A stretch of 64,000 nucleotides of DNA, from assembly GCA_964592125.1 (NCBI GenBank), contig CAZQBV010000003.1, positions 3,669 through 67,668 of the forward strand, given 5' to 3'. Below the pieces are notes generated by a model. It was not told the DNA's origin. It searched no databases and saw nothing but the letters and a program-made list of their open reading frames with translations. Below are positions 14,901 through 24,307 of the stretch, one piece after another; position 1 is the first letter of the stretch; each line of letters opens with the position of its first letter. Both the position numbers and the translations under genes were made by a program. This stretch comes from UBA5399 sp964592125. Its GTDB lineage: Bacteria > Bacillota > Clostridia > Christensenellales > Christensenellaceae.

Positions 14901-16946
14901 ATGAAGATAAAAGACGCATCAATTGCATTTGTAATACTGGTAGTGATATTGCTGATTATTGTACCGATACCAGCGATGTTATTGGACGTGCTGTTAATTG
15001 TGAGTATAACAATGTCTTTGCTGGTGCTGTTGATGTCTATGTATGTGCGGGAAGCTTTGGATTTCTCTGCATTCCCTACATTATTGTTGATACTTACGCT
15101 GTTTAGATTGGGGTTGAATATAGCATCTACCCGCCTGATTTTGGGGAATGACGGAAAAGCAGGCGAGGTGATAAATGCCTTTGGTAAATTTGCCACGGGC
15201 AACAACCTAGTTGTAGGTATTATTATCTTCCTCATCATTGTTGTGATTCAATTTATAGTTATTACAAAGGGTGCAGAACGCGTTGCAGAGGTTTCTGCGC
15301 GTTTTACACTGGATGCAATGCCGGGCAAACAGATGGCAATAGATGCCGACCTGAACTCTGGTTTGATTGATGAGCAGCAGGCGAAGGACAGGCGTGAAAA
15401 GGTGACGCGTGAAGCAAGCTTCTATGGCGCTATGGATGGTGCCAGTAAGTTTGTGAAGGGTGATGCTGTAGTTGGCATATTGGTGGTTATTATAAACATG
15501 GTAGGTGGCTTGATTATTGGCATGTTGCAAGGCAGTATGCCAATGGATGAAGTGTTGCAGGTTTATAGTGTTGCTACCATTGGTGACGGATTGGTAAGCC
15601 AAATACCTGCGTTGATGGTTTCCACAGCAACTGGTATTATTGTAACACGTTCAGCATCTAAAGAAAATTTGGGTAGAGACTTGATGGAACAGCTTTCCAG
15701 ACAGCCCATGATTTTTTATATTTTAGGTGTGATGCTGTTGATACTGGCACTGATACCCGGCTTGCCAAAGGCACCGTTGTTTATTATTGCTGCAATTATG
15801 CTGGTGGGTGGATATATGCTGACACGTGCATCGAAAAAGCCTGCTGCATTGCCGCCAGAGGAAATTGACAAAGCGGAAGCAGCGGCAGCTGAAAAACGAA
15901 AGCCAGAAAATGTGACGTCTTTGTTGCAAATAGAACTGATAGGGATAGAGCTGGGCTATGGTTTGGTGCCGCTGGTAGATGCGAATCAAGGTGGAGACTT
16001 GCTGGAGCGTGTGGTAATGATACGCAGACAATGTGCGCTGGATTTGGGTATCATTGTGCCCATCATTCGCATAAGAGATAACATTCAGTTGAATACCAAT
16101 GAATATGTGATAAAGATAAAAGGTGTGGAAGTTGCCCAAGGTGAAGTAATGATGGATCATATACTGGCACTGAGTACCGAGGAAACAAAGGGCAAATTGC
16201 AGGGGATAGAAACAGTGGAGCCAACATTTGGTTTGCCCGCAATTTGGATTCCGGAGGAAGAGCGTGAGAAGGCAGAGCTGATGGGCTACACAACGGTGGA
16301 TGCACCTTCTGTAATTGCCACACACTTAACAGAGACAATTAAGCGGCATAGCTTCGAACTGTTAACACGGCAGCAAGTACAATTGCTGATAGACAACTTG
16401 AAAAACTCTCAACCAGCATTGGTGGAGGAAGTGGTTCCCAAGTTGTTCTCGCTGGGTGAAGTACAGAAAGTTTTGGCAAACTTGTTGAAGGAAGGTATTT
16501 CCATTCGTGATATGGGTACTATTCTGGAGACGCTTGCTGATTATGGGGCAATAGTGCGGGATGTGGACTTATTAACGGAATATGTGAGGAAGAGCCTGTA
16601 CCGCTCTATTTCACGGCAATTTATTCCCACGAATAAAGCTCGTGTGATTACATTGGATCCGGCATTGGAACAATTGATTTCTGAAAAGACCAAGCAAACA
16701 GAACAGGGCACCTATGTGGCGTTGAATCAGGATGAGATACAGAAGATTTATGCTAGTTTGAAAAATGCAATAGAGAAGATGACAAAACTAGGAATTACGC
16801 CCATTGTGCTAACCTCGCCACTGGTGCGGCGTCAGTTTAAAAACATTACCAGCCAAATGATACCAGACCTTGTGGTATTGTCATACAATGAATTGGATCA
16901 GAGCGTTGAGGTGTATTCCGATGGTGTGATTGCGTTGGGAGCCTAG
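14901..16946 (+). CDS. flhA: Flagellar export protein FlhA
   Basis: Predicted 681 aa. About eight membrane helices in the first 300 residues, with FSAFPTLLLILTLFRLGLNI and the cytoplasmic FHIPEP-loop equivalent (TLDAMPGKQMAIDADLNSGL; ASFYGAMDGASKFVKGDA). The soluble domain from about residue 330 receives chaperone-substrate complexes such as FliS-flagellin. The start ATG has GGGGA 6 nt upstream. A 115-bp gap separates it from flhB, without a clear terminator. Confidence 0.97.
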   Translation: MKIKDASIAFVILVVILLIIVPIPAMLLDVLLIVSITMSLLVLLMSMYVREALDFSAFPTLLLILTLFRLGLNIASTRLILGNDGKAGEVINAFGKFATGNNLVVGIIIFLIIVVIQFIVITKGAERVAEVSARFTLDAMPGKQMAIDADLNSGLIDEQQAKDRREKVTREASFYGAMDGASKFVKGDAVVGILVVIINMVGGLIIGMLQGSMPMDEVLQVYSVATIGDGLVSQIPALMVSTATGIIVTRSASKENLGRDLMEQLSRQPMIFYILGVMLLILALIPGLPKAPLFIIAAIMLVGGYMLTRASKKPAALPPEEIDKAEAAAAEKRKPENVTSLLQIELIGIELGYGLVPLVDANQGGDLLERVVMIRRQCALDLGIIVPIIRIRDNIQLNTNEYVIKIKGVEVAQGEVMMDHILALSTEETKGKLQGIETVEPTFGLPAIWIPEEEREKAELMGYTTVDAPSVIATHLTETIKRHSFELLTRQQVQLLIDNLKNSQPALVEEVVPKLFSLGEVQKVLANLLKEGISIRDMGTILETLADYGAIVRDVDLLTEYVRKSLYRSISRQFIPTNKARVITLDPALEQLISEKTKQTEQGTYVALNQDEIQKIYASLKNAIEKMTKLGITPIVLTSPLVRRQFKNITSQMIPDLVVLSYNELDQSVEVYSDGVIALGA

Positions 16947-16977
16947 CGGTTACAAGTTTGCAGGGAGAAGGTAGAAA

Positions 16978-18186
16978 ATGAAGCTCAAGAAGTATTATGC
17001 AGACAACATGCAGGATGCATTGAAAATTATAAAAGAAGAAATTGGATCGGATGCGGTTATTTTAAGCAGTAAATTTGTGCGCACCAAAAAAGGATTGTTT
17101 GGTTTGTTTTCTAAAAAGCAGATAGAAGTGGTGGCAGGATACGAGGAAAAACCGAAGGAAAAGCCCTATATACCACCAGTAGAAATTAAAAAATTTGCTC
17201 CATTGGTGCCTGTGCCCCCTGTAGACGAGCAGAAGAATGCCATTAGCACGGTGGCTGCCCATATGGAAAAAATGGTTGAAAAAAACATAAAGGAATCCAA
17301 TGAAAAACTAAAAAAGATTGAAGTGCTGGATGAAAGCATTGACCAGTTAAAAGATATGATTAGTGGACTTTCCAGCAAGATGGAAAGTTATTCGGTAGGT
17401 ATGGATGCAAAATTCTCTAGCGAGGTGCGAGAACTTTTCAATAAACTGCTGGAAAGTGATGTAGAACGTAACTTAGCCATTGAGTTGTGTATAAAAACAG
17501 AAGATGTTTTGACTAGCAGAGAAGCAGACCCCAAGGATGTTTTGAAAAGCCTGATGCTGGATGTGATTGGAAATGCAAAACCAGTGCAGTGCACAAAGTT
17601 TAAACGCAAGGTGGTAATGCTAATTGGCCCGACAGGTGTTGGCAAAACTACCACCCTGGTAAAACTGGCAGCAAAACTACTTTACGAGCAAAAGCTGAAT
17701 GTTGGCGTGATTAATGCAGATGTTTTTAGAGTGGCGGCCAAAGAACACCTGAAGGCATATTGTGAAATTTTGAATACAGAAATGATTACGATATATCGAC
17801 AAAACGAGATTATTGACGCGCTGGAGGCCTTTAAAAGCAAAGATATTGTATTTATAGATACGGCAGGCAAGTTGTCCAGCAACACCCAATATCAAGATGA
17901 GATTAAGGAACTGGTGAAGCTGGGGCAAGTGGATGAGATTTATTTGCTGGTGAGTGCATCCACATCCGAAAAAGTGATTAAAACAATTGTGGACAACTAT
18001 TCTTTTTTGAAAGTGCACAATATTATTATTACGAAGATGGATGAATCGCCCACACAAGGGGTACTGTTATACACGGCAAAGGAAAGCGGTAGACCACTTA
18101 GCTATGTGACAACTGGTCAAAATGTACCGGATGATATTACCGAGGTAAACCCGGAGGAAGTGGCACAGGCAATTTTGGAGAGATGA
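16978..18186 (+). CDS. flhF: SRP-like GTPase FlhF
   Basis: Predicted 402 aa. N-terminal basic domain (MKLKKYYADNMQDALKIIKE), a helical linker, then the NG GTPase with the P-loop GPTGVGKTTT near residues 216-225 and DTAGK near 297. FlhF fixes flagellar position and number together with FlhG. The stop overlaps the flhG start by 4 nt, so the two are translationally coupled. Confidence 0.96.
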   Translation: MKLKKYYADNMQDALKIIKEEIGSDAVILSSKFVRTKKGLFGLFSKKQIEVVAGYEEKPKEKPYIPPVEIKKFAPLVPVPPVDEQKNAISTVAAHMEKMVEKNIKESNEKLKKIEVLDESIDQLKDMISGLSSKMESYSVGMDAKFSSEVRELFNKLLESDVERNLAIELCIKTEDVLTSREADPKDVLKSLMLDVIGNAKPVQCTKFKRKVVMLIGPTGVGKTTTLVKLAAKLLYEQKLNVGVINADVFRVAAKEHLKAYCEILNTEMITIYRQNEIIDALEAFKSKDIVFIDTAGKLSSNTQYQDEIKELVKLGQVDEIYLLVSASTSEKVIKTIVDNYSFLKVHNIIITKMDESPTQGVLLYTAKESGRPLSYVTTGQNVPDDITEVNPEEVAQAILER

Positions 18187-19100
18187 TGTTGATAGGAGAT
18201 CAGGCGGCAAAATTACGAGAGATGGCAGAACAGCTGAATGCGGAAACACCCAAGGTGGCTGCCCCTGAGACAAATAAAAAAGCCATGGTGTACTGTATAA
18301 CCAGCGGAAAAGGCGGCGTGGGGAAAACCAGTTTTACCGTTAATTTTGCTATTGCGCTTTCCAGATGCAACAAGAAAGTTGTGATTATTGACGCAGACTT
18401 TGGTTTTTCCAATGTAAATATATTGCTGGGCGCGAACTCCAAATATAACATGAGCCATGTTTTAAGTGGTGAAAAACGGTTAAATGAAATTATGGAGGAG
18501 TGTTTTCCGAATGTGTGGCATATTTCGGGTGGGGCAGGGCTGATGGACTTGGTGCATATGCAGGAGGACAAGCTGGCATCTGCATTGGCTCAATTGGAGC
18601 CGCTGGAAGATGTTATGGATTTTATATTGATAGATACAGGTGCGGGACTTAGCCACAATATACTGCAGATGATAGCGGCAAGTGACAGAACAATACTGGT
18701 GATGACATCGGAGCCTACTTCGATATTGGATAGTTATGTGATGCTGAAGGCAACTGCTGGGCTGCCGGTGAAGCCTGAAATATATGCATTGATAAATAAA
18801 GCGGAATCTGAGAGAAGTGCGATAAAGACATTTGAAAGCTTCTCCAACGTGGTAAAGAAGCACTTAGGTTGTAACGTGGATATGCTGGGCTTTATGCCTA
18901 TGGATAGCAAGATGACAGAATCTATCTTGTCATTGGTGCCCTATACAATAAAGCACCCAACAAAGTTGCTTTCCATGAGAATACAGAGCATGGCCAATGC
19001 AGTTTCGCGTCCTGAAGAGGGGCAAAAAGATGCAAAAGGGTTGAAGAAATTTTTTGGGCACTTTTTAACTAAGGGAGGAAATAAGGATGAATACCGATGA
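18183..19100 (+). CDS. flhG: MinD-like ATPase FlhG (YlxH)
   Basis: Predicted 305 aa. The N-terminus carries the DQAAKLR activation helix (residues 6-12) that stimulates FlhF GTPase. The deviant Walker A SGKGGVGKTS is near residues 40-49, followed by DADFGFSNVNILLG and IDTGAGL. FlhG limits flagellar number and interacts with the C-ring protein FliY. It overlaps both flhF and the next gene, showing a tightly packed operon. Confidence 0.95.
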   Translation: MMLIGDQAAKLREMAEQLNAETPKVAAPETNKKAMVYCITSGKGGVGKTSFTVNFAIALSRCNKKVVIIDADFGFSNVNILLGANSKYNMSHVLSGEKRLNEIMEECFPNVWHISGGAGLMDLVHMQEDKLASALAQLEPLEDVMDFILIDTGAGLSHNILQMIAASDRTILVMTSEPTSILDSYVMLKATAGLPVKPEIYALINKAESERSAIKTFESFSNVVKKHLGCNVDMLGFMPMDSKMTESILSLVPYTIKHPTKLLSMRIQSMANAVSRPEEGQKDAKGLKKFFGHFLTKGGNKDEYR

Positions 19101-19761
19101 GCAAAAACTCATGAATGAAGAAAATATTGAGCCGGTGATTGGTGACCAATTGCTTATTGATATATCTGATGATAAAACGGTTACTACGCATATTGAACTG
19201 ATAGAAAACAATATGATATGGGCAGCGGATTTTTTAACAGATATTTGGAACTATAGGTGGAGGCGGCAAGCCTTTGATGTTTCCTATACAAGGGGAGAAC
19301 GGTGTTTTTCCTTTTTAGCTGAAATAGAGGGCAGAGATACAATAGACAAACTACCTGTAACTCGTATGGTGCGTATCTCTACCATTCAAGAAATTCAAAG
19401 AAGGGCAAGTTTTCGTTTGCCGTATTCCTTTGATATTTATATGCGTAAAATGTGGGACAAGCATGGCAATGAGGAAGAACAACGCCAATATGTGCAGTGC
19501 AAGGGAATGGATATTTCCGAAACGGGAATTGGGTTTACTACCGAGGACAACCGGTGGAAATCGGGCGATGTGGTGCAGTGCAAGTTTGTAATTAACGATG
19601 AGGAATATGTGTTTGATGCAAAAGTAATGCGTCGTATTGTATGGTTTAAAGATAATGTTTATATTTACCGTATAGGCATAAAGTTTCATACAGAGGATGA
19701 GAAACAACTGAAGAAAATTCGGCGTTTTGTATTTAGTCAGCAAGTTGCACGCAAAGTTTAG
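19087..19761 (+). CDS. YcgR-like PilZ domain protein (c-di-GMP receptor)
   Basis: Predicted 224 aa. An N-terminal YcgR-type domain (to about residue 95) precedes a PilZ domain with both c-di-GMP binding motifs intact: RRASFR at 105-110 and DISETG at 142-147. Proteins of this kind (YcgR, or DgrA/MotI in Bacillus) bind c-di-GMP and slow or stop the motor. Its place inside the flagellar operon between flhG and fliA supports a motor brake role. It overlaps flhG by 14 nt. Confidence 0.9.
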   Translation: MNTDEQKLMNEENIEPVIGDQLLIDISDDKTVTTHIELIENNMIWAADFLTDIWNYRWRRQAFDVSYTRGERCFSFLAEIEGRDTIDKLPVTRMVRISTIQEIQRRASFRLPYSFDIYMRKMWDKHGNEEEQRQYVQCKGMDISETGIGFTTEDNRWKSGDVVQCKFVINDEEYVFDAKVMRRIVWFKDNVYIYRIGIKFHTEDEKQLKKIRRFVFSQQVARKV

Positions 19762-19809
19762 GCGAATGATAGGGGAAGGAGGCCTTTACTTCAATTGGAG
19801 GAGGTTTCT

Positions 19810-20592
19810 TTGGAAAAAAGTGGAAAGATTAATCGGGAACAAAATATAGATGTGTTGTGGGAGAACTATTTTGCTGACCCAAGCGTGGAAAACAAAAATG
19901 AGCTTCTGATGCATTATTTGTTTTTGGTGAAAAAAATAGTGCTTAGAATGATGCCCACCTATAAAAATCAAAACGACTATGATGACCTGGTTTCCAACGG
20001 TGTGATTGGCCTGATGGATGCAATAGGTAAGTTTGACAGTATGCGGAATGTGAAATTTGAAACCTATGCGTCTAAACGAATTCAAGGCGAAATACTGGAT
20101 TATATGCGAAAACAGGATTGGATCTCCAGCAGTATGCGCACCCGTATAAAAAAGGTGAAACAGGAATTCGAGAAACTCTCTATGCTGTATGGAAGGGAGG
20201 CAACAGACAAAGAAGTTGCACAAAGCCTTGAACTATCCCCAGTGCAGGTAAAAGAGGCACTGGAGAATGAATATATTTATAGCATTATCTATTTTGAAAG
20301 TGTGATATCGTCGGGCTCTACAGAGCAGCCAATAAAAGTAATTGATACTATAAAGGATCATGATGAGGGTGCATTGCCCGAACAACATTTTGAAAAAAAA
20401 GAAATGTTGCGTATATTAACAGAAATATTGGATGAATTGCCTGAAACAGAAAAGCTGGTAATAGAGCTTTACTATAACAAAGAACTTCTGCTTAAGGAAA
20501 TTGCGAAGATACTGGGAGTAAGTGAATCACGTGTTTCTCAAATACACTCTAAGGCCATTAAACGAATACAAAGCCGCTTGAAATCTGTGTGA
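19810..20592 (+). CDS. fliA: RNA polymerase sigma-28 factor FliA (SigD)
   Basis: Predicted 260 aa. Region 2 has NGVIGLMDAIGKFDSMRNVKFETYASKRIQGEILDYMRKQDW in pieces typical of SigD, and region 4 ends with LPETEKLVIELYYNKELLLKEIAKILGVSESRVSQIHSKAI. It directs the late flagellar genes; matching promoter sites occur at flagellin, flgF, flgK, the FliK-like gene and fliD. Start: TTG 19810 with GGAGGAGG 5 nt upstream; TTG 19795 is possible with an AAGGAGG 12 nt away. The antagonist FlgM is encoded 5 kb downstream. Confidence 0.95.
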   Translation: MEKSGKINREQNIDVLWENYFADPSVENKNELLMHYLFLVKKIVLRMMPTYKNQNDYDDLVSNGVIGLMDAIGKFDSMRNVKFETYASKRIQGEILDYMRKQDWISSSMRTRIKKVKQEFEKLSMLYGREATDKEVAQSLELSPVQVKEALENEYIYSIIYFESVISSGSTEQPIKVIDTIKDHDEGALPEQHFEKKEMLRILTEILDELPETEKLVIELYYNKELLLKEIAKILGVSESRVSQIHSKAIKRIQSRLKSV

Positions 20593-20648
20593 TATGGCCG
20601 AGAAGAAAAAAGGTAAATTTTAGGGGATAGAGAAAAAAGGGGTAATGT

Positions 20649-22346
20649 ATGGCAGTGGATACAGAAAATAAGCTGAATGAGATTGTTGACACGAATGATG
20701 CGGAAGAGATTGTAGTAATAACAAGTGAATCTCATTCGGGTGTTAGTGGACTACAACTCTACTATGAACAGAGCGGTGTGTACTTATCATTTAATAAGAA
20801 TGATATGGATGCAAATGTAACAATAGCACACATGGTAGGCTATATAAAACGAAAAGAAATACAAGGCGTTAACCTTTCCATTGTGAGTGCGCTGATTTCG
20901 GCGGGGTATGCGAACGAAGACAAGATAGCGCCCCCTCAAGAAGAGAAAATACTGGATGCGGATGTTGAGATAAGAACTGAAAACAGCAACATGAAGGCAT
21001 GGATGATATTGCTGCCGCCCGATGCAGGGGGGGGAGCATTCACGGCGGAGACGCTTACAGAGACCCTGAAATCTAAATACAAACTAAATGGCGAGTTGAA
21101 TAAAGACGCCCTTGCACAAGCGTTGCAGGAGGAAGCATATTTTAGCGAGGTTTTGATTGCTGAGGGAAAACCGGTTGAAGATGGCGTGGATGGCAGGCTG
21201 GAGCATCATTATACTTTGCCGGAGGACATTATTAAAACCAAACAAGATGCCAGTAAAATTGACCATCGTGAAATCCATGAGTTTGTAAAAGTGGACAAAG
21301 GACAGGTTTTGATTACGCGCATACCTGCTACGTCTGGGGAAATGGGCTATGATGTGTTTGGGAATGAACTGAAACCGCGTCCCGGAAAAGAGGTGGCGCT
21401 ACCCAAAGGCAAGAACATGGCGATTTCCGAAGATAAAAGTGCTCTTGTTGCGGGAATAGATGGCCGCCTAGAAATGGTGTCGGGTACATTGGAGATATCG
21501 CCAGCTGTAAAAATTCCCGGTGATGTGGATATGGCAGTGGGTAATATTGATTTCGCCGGAGATGTGGAGGTGGCTGGAAATGTAAACGCCGGGTTTACCA
21601 TTCGAGCGGCTGGCAACATAACGGTAGATGGTAGAGTGGAAAGTGCAGAGCTTTACGCAGGTGGAGACATTATCCTGAAAAGTGGAATAAACGGTGGAGA
21701 TAAAGCAGTTGTAAGTGCTGGTGGCAGCATAAATGTGAAATATGTAGAGCGGGCTTCGCTGGATGCGGCGGTTGGCATTACAACAGAATTTGCATTGCAT
21801 AGTACCATGATGAGTGAAGGATATATTGATGTATCTTATGGAAAGGGTACTATTATTGGCGGACTAACCAGTGGGAGTAGCTTTATAGTTGCAAAGATAA
21901 TAGGCACGGAGGCAGGTACGGCAACAGTAGTGGAAATTGGCGTATCACCTAAAAAACGTGCCCGCCTTAAAGAAGTGCAAGATACCCTAAAAATGCTGGA
22001 TGGCAGCATTAGCAGAATGAGGCTGGCGCTAGAGGTGGCATCTCGCCCAGACGGCCCGCGGAGCAACCCAAAAGTGGTGTTGGAAGTGCGGGCTAAATTG
22101 GCACAAATGGAGACGCAGAGGAATGAACTTTTTTTAGAACAAACGCATCTGGAAGAATCTATGCAGGGCGCAATGGACGGCAATATTCATGTGCAGGATA
22201 AAATATTTAGAGGTGCTAAAATTATTATTGGAAGCAGTGTATTGCAAATTAGACAGGATAATCAATATGTTACATACTTTTCTGAAAACAAAGAAATTAC
22301 TTCTAAAGTATTTTCTTATAGCAAAGAGGCGAAGCAACGAAGTTAA
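20649..22346 (+). CDS. fapA: FapA family protein (DUF342), polar-loading beta-helix protein
   Basis: Predicted 565 aa. An N-terminal alpha/beta region (to about 215) precedes the FapA core: RIPATSGEMGYDVFGNELKPRPGKE, then a right-handed beta-helix-like segment with regular glycine spacing (DVDMAVGNIDFAGDVEVAGNVNAG and onwards) and a C-terminal coiled coil (about 450-510). FapA in Vibrio acts in flagellar signalling and assembly; the family is common in clostridial flagellar operons, next to fliA as here. Exact role in Firmicutes is not established. Confidence 0.88.
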   Translation: MAVDTENKLNEIVDTNDAEEIVVITSESHSGVSGLQLYYEQSGVYLSFNKNDMDANVTIAHMVGYIKRKEIQGVNLSIVSALISAGYANEDKIAPPQEEKILDADVEIRTENSNMKAWMILLPPDAGGGAFTAETLTETLKSKYKLNGELNKDALAQALQEEAYFSEVLIAEGKPVEDGVDGRLEHHYTLPEDIIKTKQDASKIDHREIHEFVKVDKGQVLITRIPATSGEMGYDVFGNELKPRPGKEVALPKGKNMAISEDKSALVAGIDGRLEMVSGTLEISPAVKIPGDVDMAVGNIDFAGDVEVAGNVNAGFTIRAAGNITVDGRVESAELYAGGDIILKSGINGGDKAVVSAGGSINVKYVERASLDAAVGITTEFALHSTMMSEGYIDVSYGKGTIIGGLTSGSSFIVAKIIGTEAGTATVVEIGVSPKKRARLKEVQDTLKMLDGSISRMRLALEVASRPDGPRSNPKVVLEVRAKLAQMETQRNELFLEQTHLEESMQGAMDGNIHVQDKIFRGAKIIIGSSVLQIRQDNQYVTYFSENKEITSKVFSYSKEAKQRS

Positions 22347-22452
22347 AGTAGCAAAGAATTTTAACGATATTATAGTGATAGAGTAAATGATTTGAGTTTT
22401 GTTGTGGCATAAGCAAATAGGCCGGAACATAATGCTAAGAGGGGGAGGTTAT

Positions 22453-22794
22453 ATGATACGCGGTATAGATAATCAGATGATGATACAGCAAAGTCTTAAC
22501 GCTTCTAAAATTGTTGGGGAACGGCATGCGGACAAAGAGGTTCGCAAAGAATTTCAGGCGCATTTGGAAAGAGAGCGTGTTGTAAACGAGCAAAACACTG
22601 TGGGGGATGCAGAAAAAGTAGAGCATCGCAGGATAGAAAAAGAGAAAGATGAACAGCATACCAGTGATGAGTATACTGACCCTGAAAGCAGAATGTTAAA
22701 GAAGAATAAAAGAGGCGCTAAAACACCACAAGAGGAGAACGCTGAAAAGCTTTTGGCAGGTGGTGTAGGTGTAGAAATAGACATAGATGTATAA
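22453..22794 (+). CDS. Small hydrophilic flagellar-operon protein, function unknown
   Basis: Predicted 113 aa. Begins MIRGIDNQMMIQQSLNASKI and continues highly charged (RKEFQAHLERERVVNEQ), ending in a Gly-rich tail GGVGVEIDIDV. No membrane segment or known domain. Start ATG 22453 follows GGGGGAGG by 5 nt; upstream in-frame starts lack a ribosome site. Similar short charged proteins sit after fapA in other clostridial flagellar loci, but I cannot name a family. Confidence 0.65.
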   Translation: MIRGIDNQMMIQQSLNASKIVGERHADKEVRKEFQAHLERERVVNEQNTVGDAEKVEHRRIEKEKDEQHTSDEYTDPESRMLKKNKRGAKTPQEENAEKLLAGGVGVEIDIDV

Positions 22795-22804
22795 AGAAAA
22801 ATAA

Positions 22805-22831
22805 GTTAGTCTGCCTTATGGGTGGGCTAAC
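22805..22831 (+). terminator. Stem-loop between two small operon genes, weak terminator or attenuator
   Basis: An 11-bp stem (22805-22815 with 22821-22831, three wobble pairs) and a 5-nt loop lie 10 nt after the preceding stop codon. The following TATTTATGTT is a poor T-tract, so it may only reduce or stabilise transcription. Confidence 0.35.
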
Positions 22832-22890
22832 TATTTATGTTATGCATAAGGTTTTGGTGATAAATGATAGGCGAAATGGAGTAAGCATAT

Positions 22891-23415
22891 ATGGGGGTAG
22901 AGTACTATCTATTTGCATTGTTTGTCTTTGGTCTGGTAATACTATTGCTTGTCCTTTTTTTGAATGGCATGAAAAAGAACCGAAAAAAAGAAGAGGCCGA
23001 CCTGGATGAAAAAGAAAAAAAAGTGATGATGCTTTATTTTGAAGTGGAAGATATGATAGAAGCATTGAAAGAGTATGTAGATAGCAGCAAGGAGAATATT
23101 GAGACCAATATAAAAAGAATAGAGACGGACATGCAGGCGCTTTCTACTTTGCGGGAGGGCTTTACATATATTCGAGAGGAGAGTGGTCGGCAACAGGAGA
23201 TTGATTCCTTTAAGGAGATGCAGGAGACTCGTCCTTCTATAGATATAGTGGTGGGGACTGAAGAAGAGTATATACCCGAAGAGGAAAAGACTTTAGAGGA
23301 TTTGCTAAGAGAAGGCGAAGATGTGGAGGCCATTGCAAAGAGAATGAACTTATCCAAGACGGAAGTTGCATTGATGCTAAAGCTGAATTCTTATAATATC
23401 AATCGAGGAATATAA
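22891..23415 (+). CDS. SwrB/YlxL-like membrane coiled-coil protein
   Basis: Predicted 174 aa. One N-terminal membrane helix (about residues 6-24), a charged coiled coil (27-90), and a C-terminal helix-turn-helix-like end (EEKTLEDLLREGEDVEAIAKRMNLSKTEVALML in pieces). This layout matches SwrB/YlxL of the Bacillus fla-che operon, which promotes basal-body and export-gate maturation. Position near fliA agrees. Identity is by architecture, not by strong sequence match. Confidence 0.65.
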   Translation: MGVEYYLFALFVFGLVILLLVLFLNGMKKNRKKEEADLDEKEKKVMMLYFEVEDMIEALKEYVDSSKENIETNIKRIETDMQALSTLREGFTYIREESGRQQEIDSFKEMQETRPSIDIVVGTEEEYIPEEEKTLEDLLREGEDVEAIAKRMNLSKTEVALMLKLNSYNINRGI

Positions 23416-23468
23416 TAAAATTCAAACAAAAAATAAATATTAAATATGCTTTTGACTGTAGAATTGAC

Positions 23469-23496
23469 TAAAGTTTTGCAGGAGACCTAACGATAA
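23469..23496 (+). promoter_or_regulatory. SigD promoter within the operon, before flgF
   Basis: TAAA (23469-23472), 16-nt spacer, AACGATAA (23489-23496), 33 nt before flgF. It would give FliA-dependent transcription of flgF-flgG-yvyF-flgM-flgN. Confidence 0.75.
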
Positions 23497-23528
23497 ACTA
23501 ATATTAAGATTAAGGTGGAGATAAATGT

Positions 23529-24293
23529 ATGCTGAGAAGTTTTTACATTGCAGGTACTGGAATGATGACGCAACGCGCAAAGATGGATGTTGTGATCAAT
23601 AATATAACGAATGGCGATACAGTGGGATACAAGAATGACAAGGTGATTACTCGCTCTTTTCAGGATATGCTTTTGGAGCGTTTGCACGACCCGAATTTTA
23701 TTAGCCGTAGGCAGGTGGGGCCGCAGAACACAGGCCTTTATGTAGATGAGCTGGTAACAAATTTTGCACAGGGGTCGCCTCAAACCACTAACATAGCAAC
23801 TGATATGATGATAAATGGAGAGGGCTTCTTCACGATACAAACACCGGAAGGCATTCAGTATACGCGAGCGGGAAACTTTGCTACCAATGCAGCGGGGGAT
23901 TTGCTGACGCAGGATGGTAACTATGTGCTGGGTCAGGGCGGTGGACGCATCAATTTGGGGCCGGGCGGGCCGGCAAGAATGGTTGTGAACCCAGATGGTA
24001 CGATAACTGTGGATGGAGTACAGCGTGCCAGATTGCAAATAGTAGAATTTGAAGATACAAATGTACTGCGAAAAATGGGTAACAATAATTTTGTACCATA
24101 CAACAACGCAGCGCCGCGACAGGCACAAAATTCTTCTGTACAGCAGGGCGCAATAGAAGGCTCTAATGTGGAAATGGGGCAGGAAGTAACAGAAATGTTA
24201 ATGACGAATAGAGTGTATGAATCCAGCCAGCGTATATTGCGAATGACGGACGAATCCTTATCTAGAACAGTAAACGATATAGCGAAGTTTTAA
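23529..24293 (+). CDS. flgF: Flagellar rod protein, FlgF/FlgG family (first copy)
   Basis: Predicted 254 aa. N-terminus MLRSFYIAGTGMMTQRAKMD followed by VVINNITNGDTVGYKND, central GEGFFTIQTPEGIQYTRAG, and a C-terminal EGSNVEMGQEVTEMLMTNRVYESSQ: the rod/hook fold with terminal helices. One of a tandem pair with the next gene; by order I call it flgF. ATG start with GGTGGAG upstream. Naming of F versus G is uncertain because Firmicutes often encode two FlgG-like proteins. Confidence 0.9.
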   Translation: MLRSFYIAGTGMMTQRAKMDVVINNITNGDTVGYKNDKVITRSFQDMLLERLHDPNFISRRQVGPQNTGLYVDELVTNFAQGSPQTTNIATDMMINGEGFFTIQTPEGIQYTRAGNFATNAAGDLLTQDGNYVLGQGGGRINLGPGGPARMVVNPDGTITVDGVQRARLQIVEFEDTNVLRKMGNNNFVPYNNAAPRQAQNSSVQQGAIEGSNVEMGQEVTEMLMTNRVYESSQRILRMTDESLSRTVNDIAKF

Positions 24294-24307
24294 GGAGAAT
24301 TGAGACT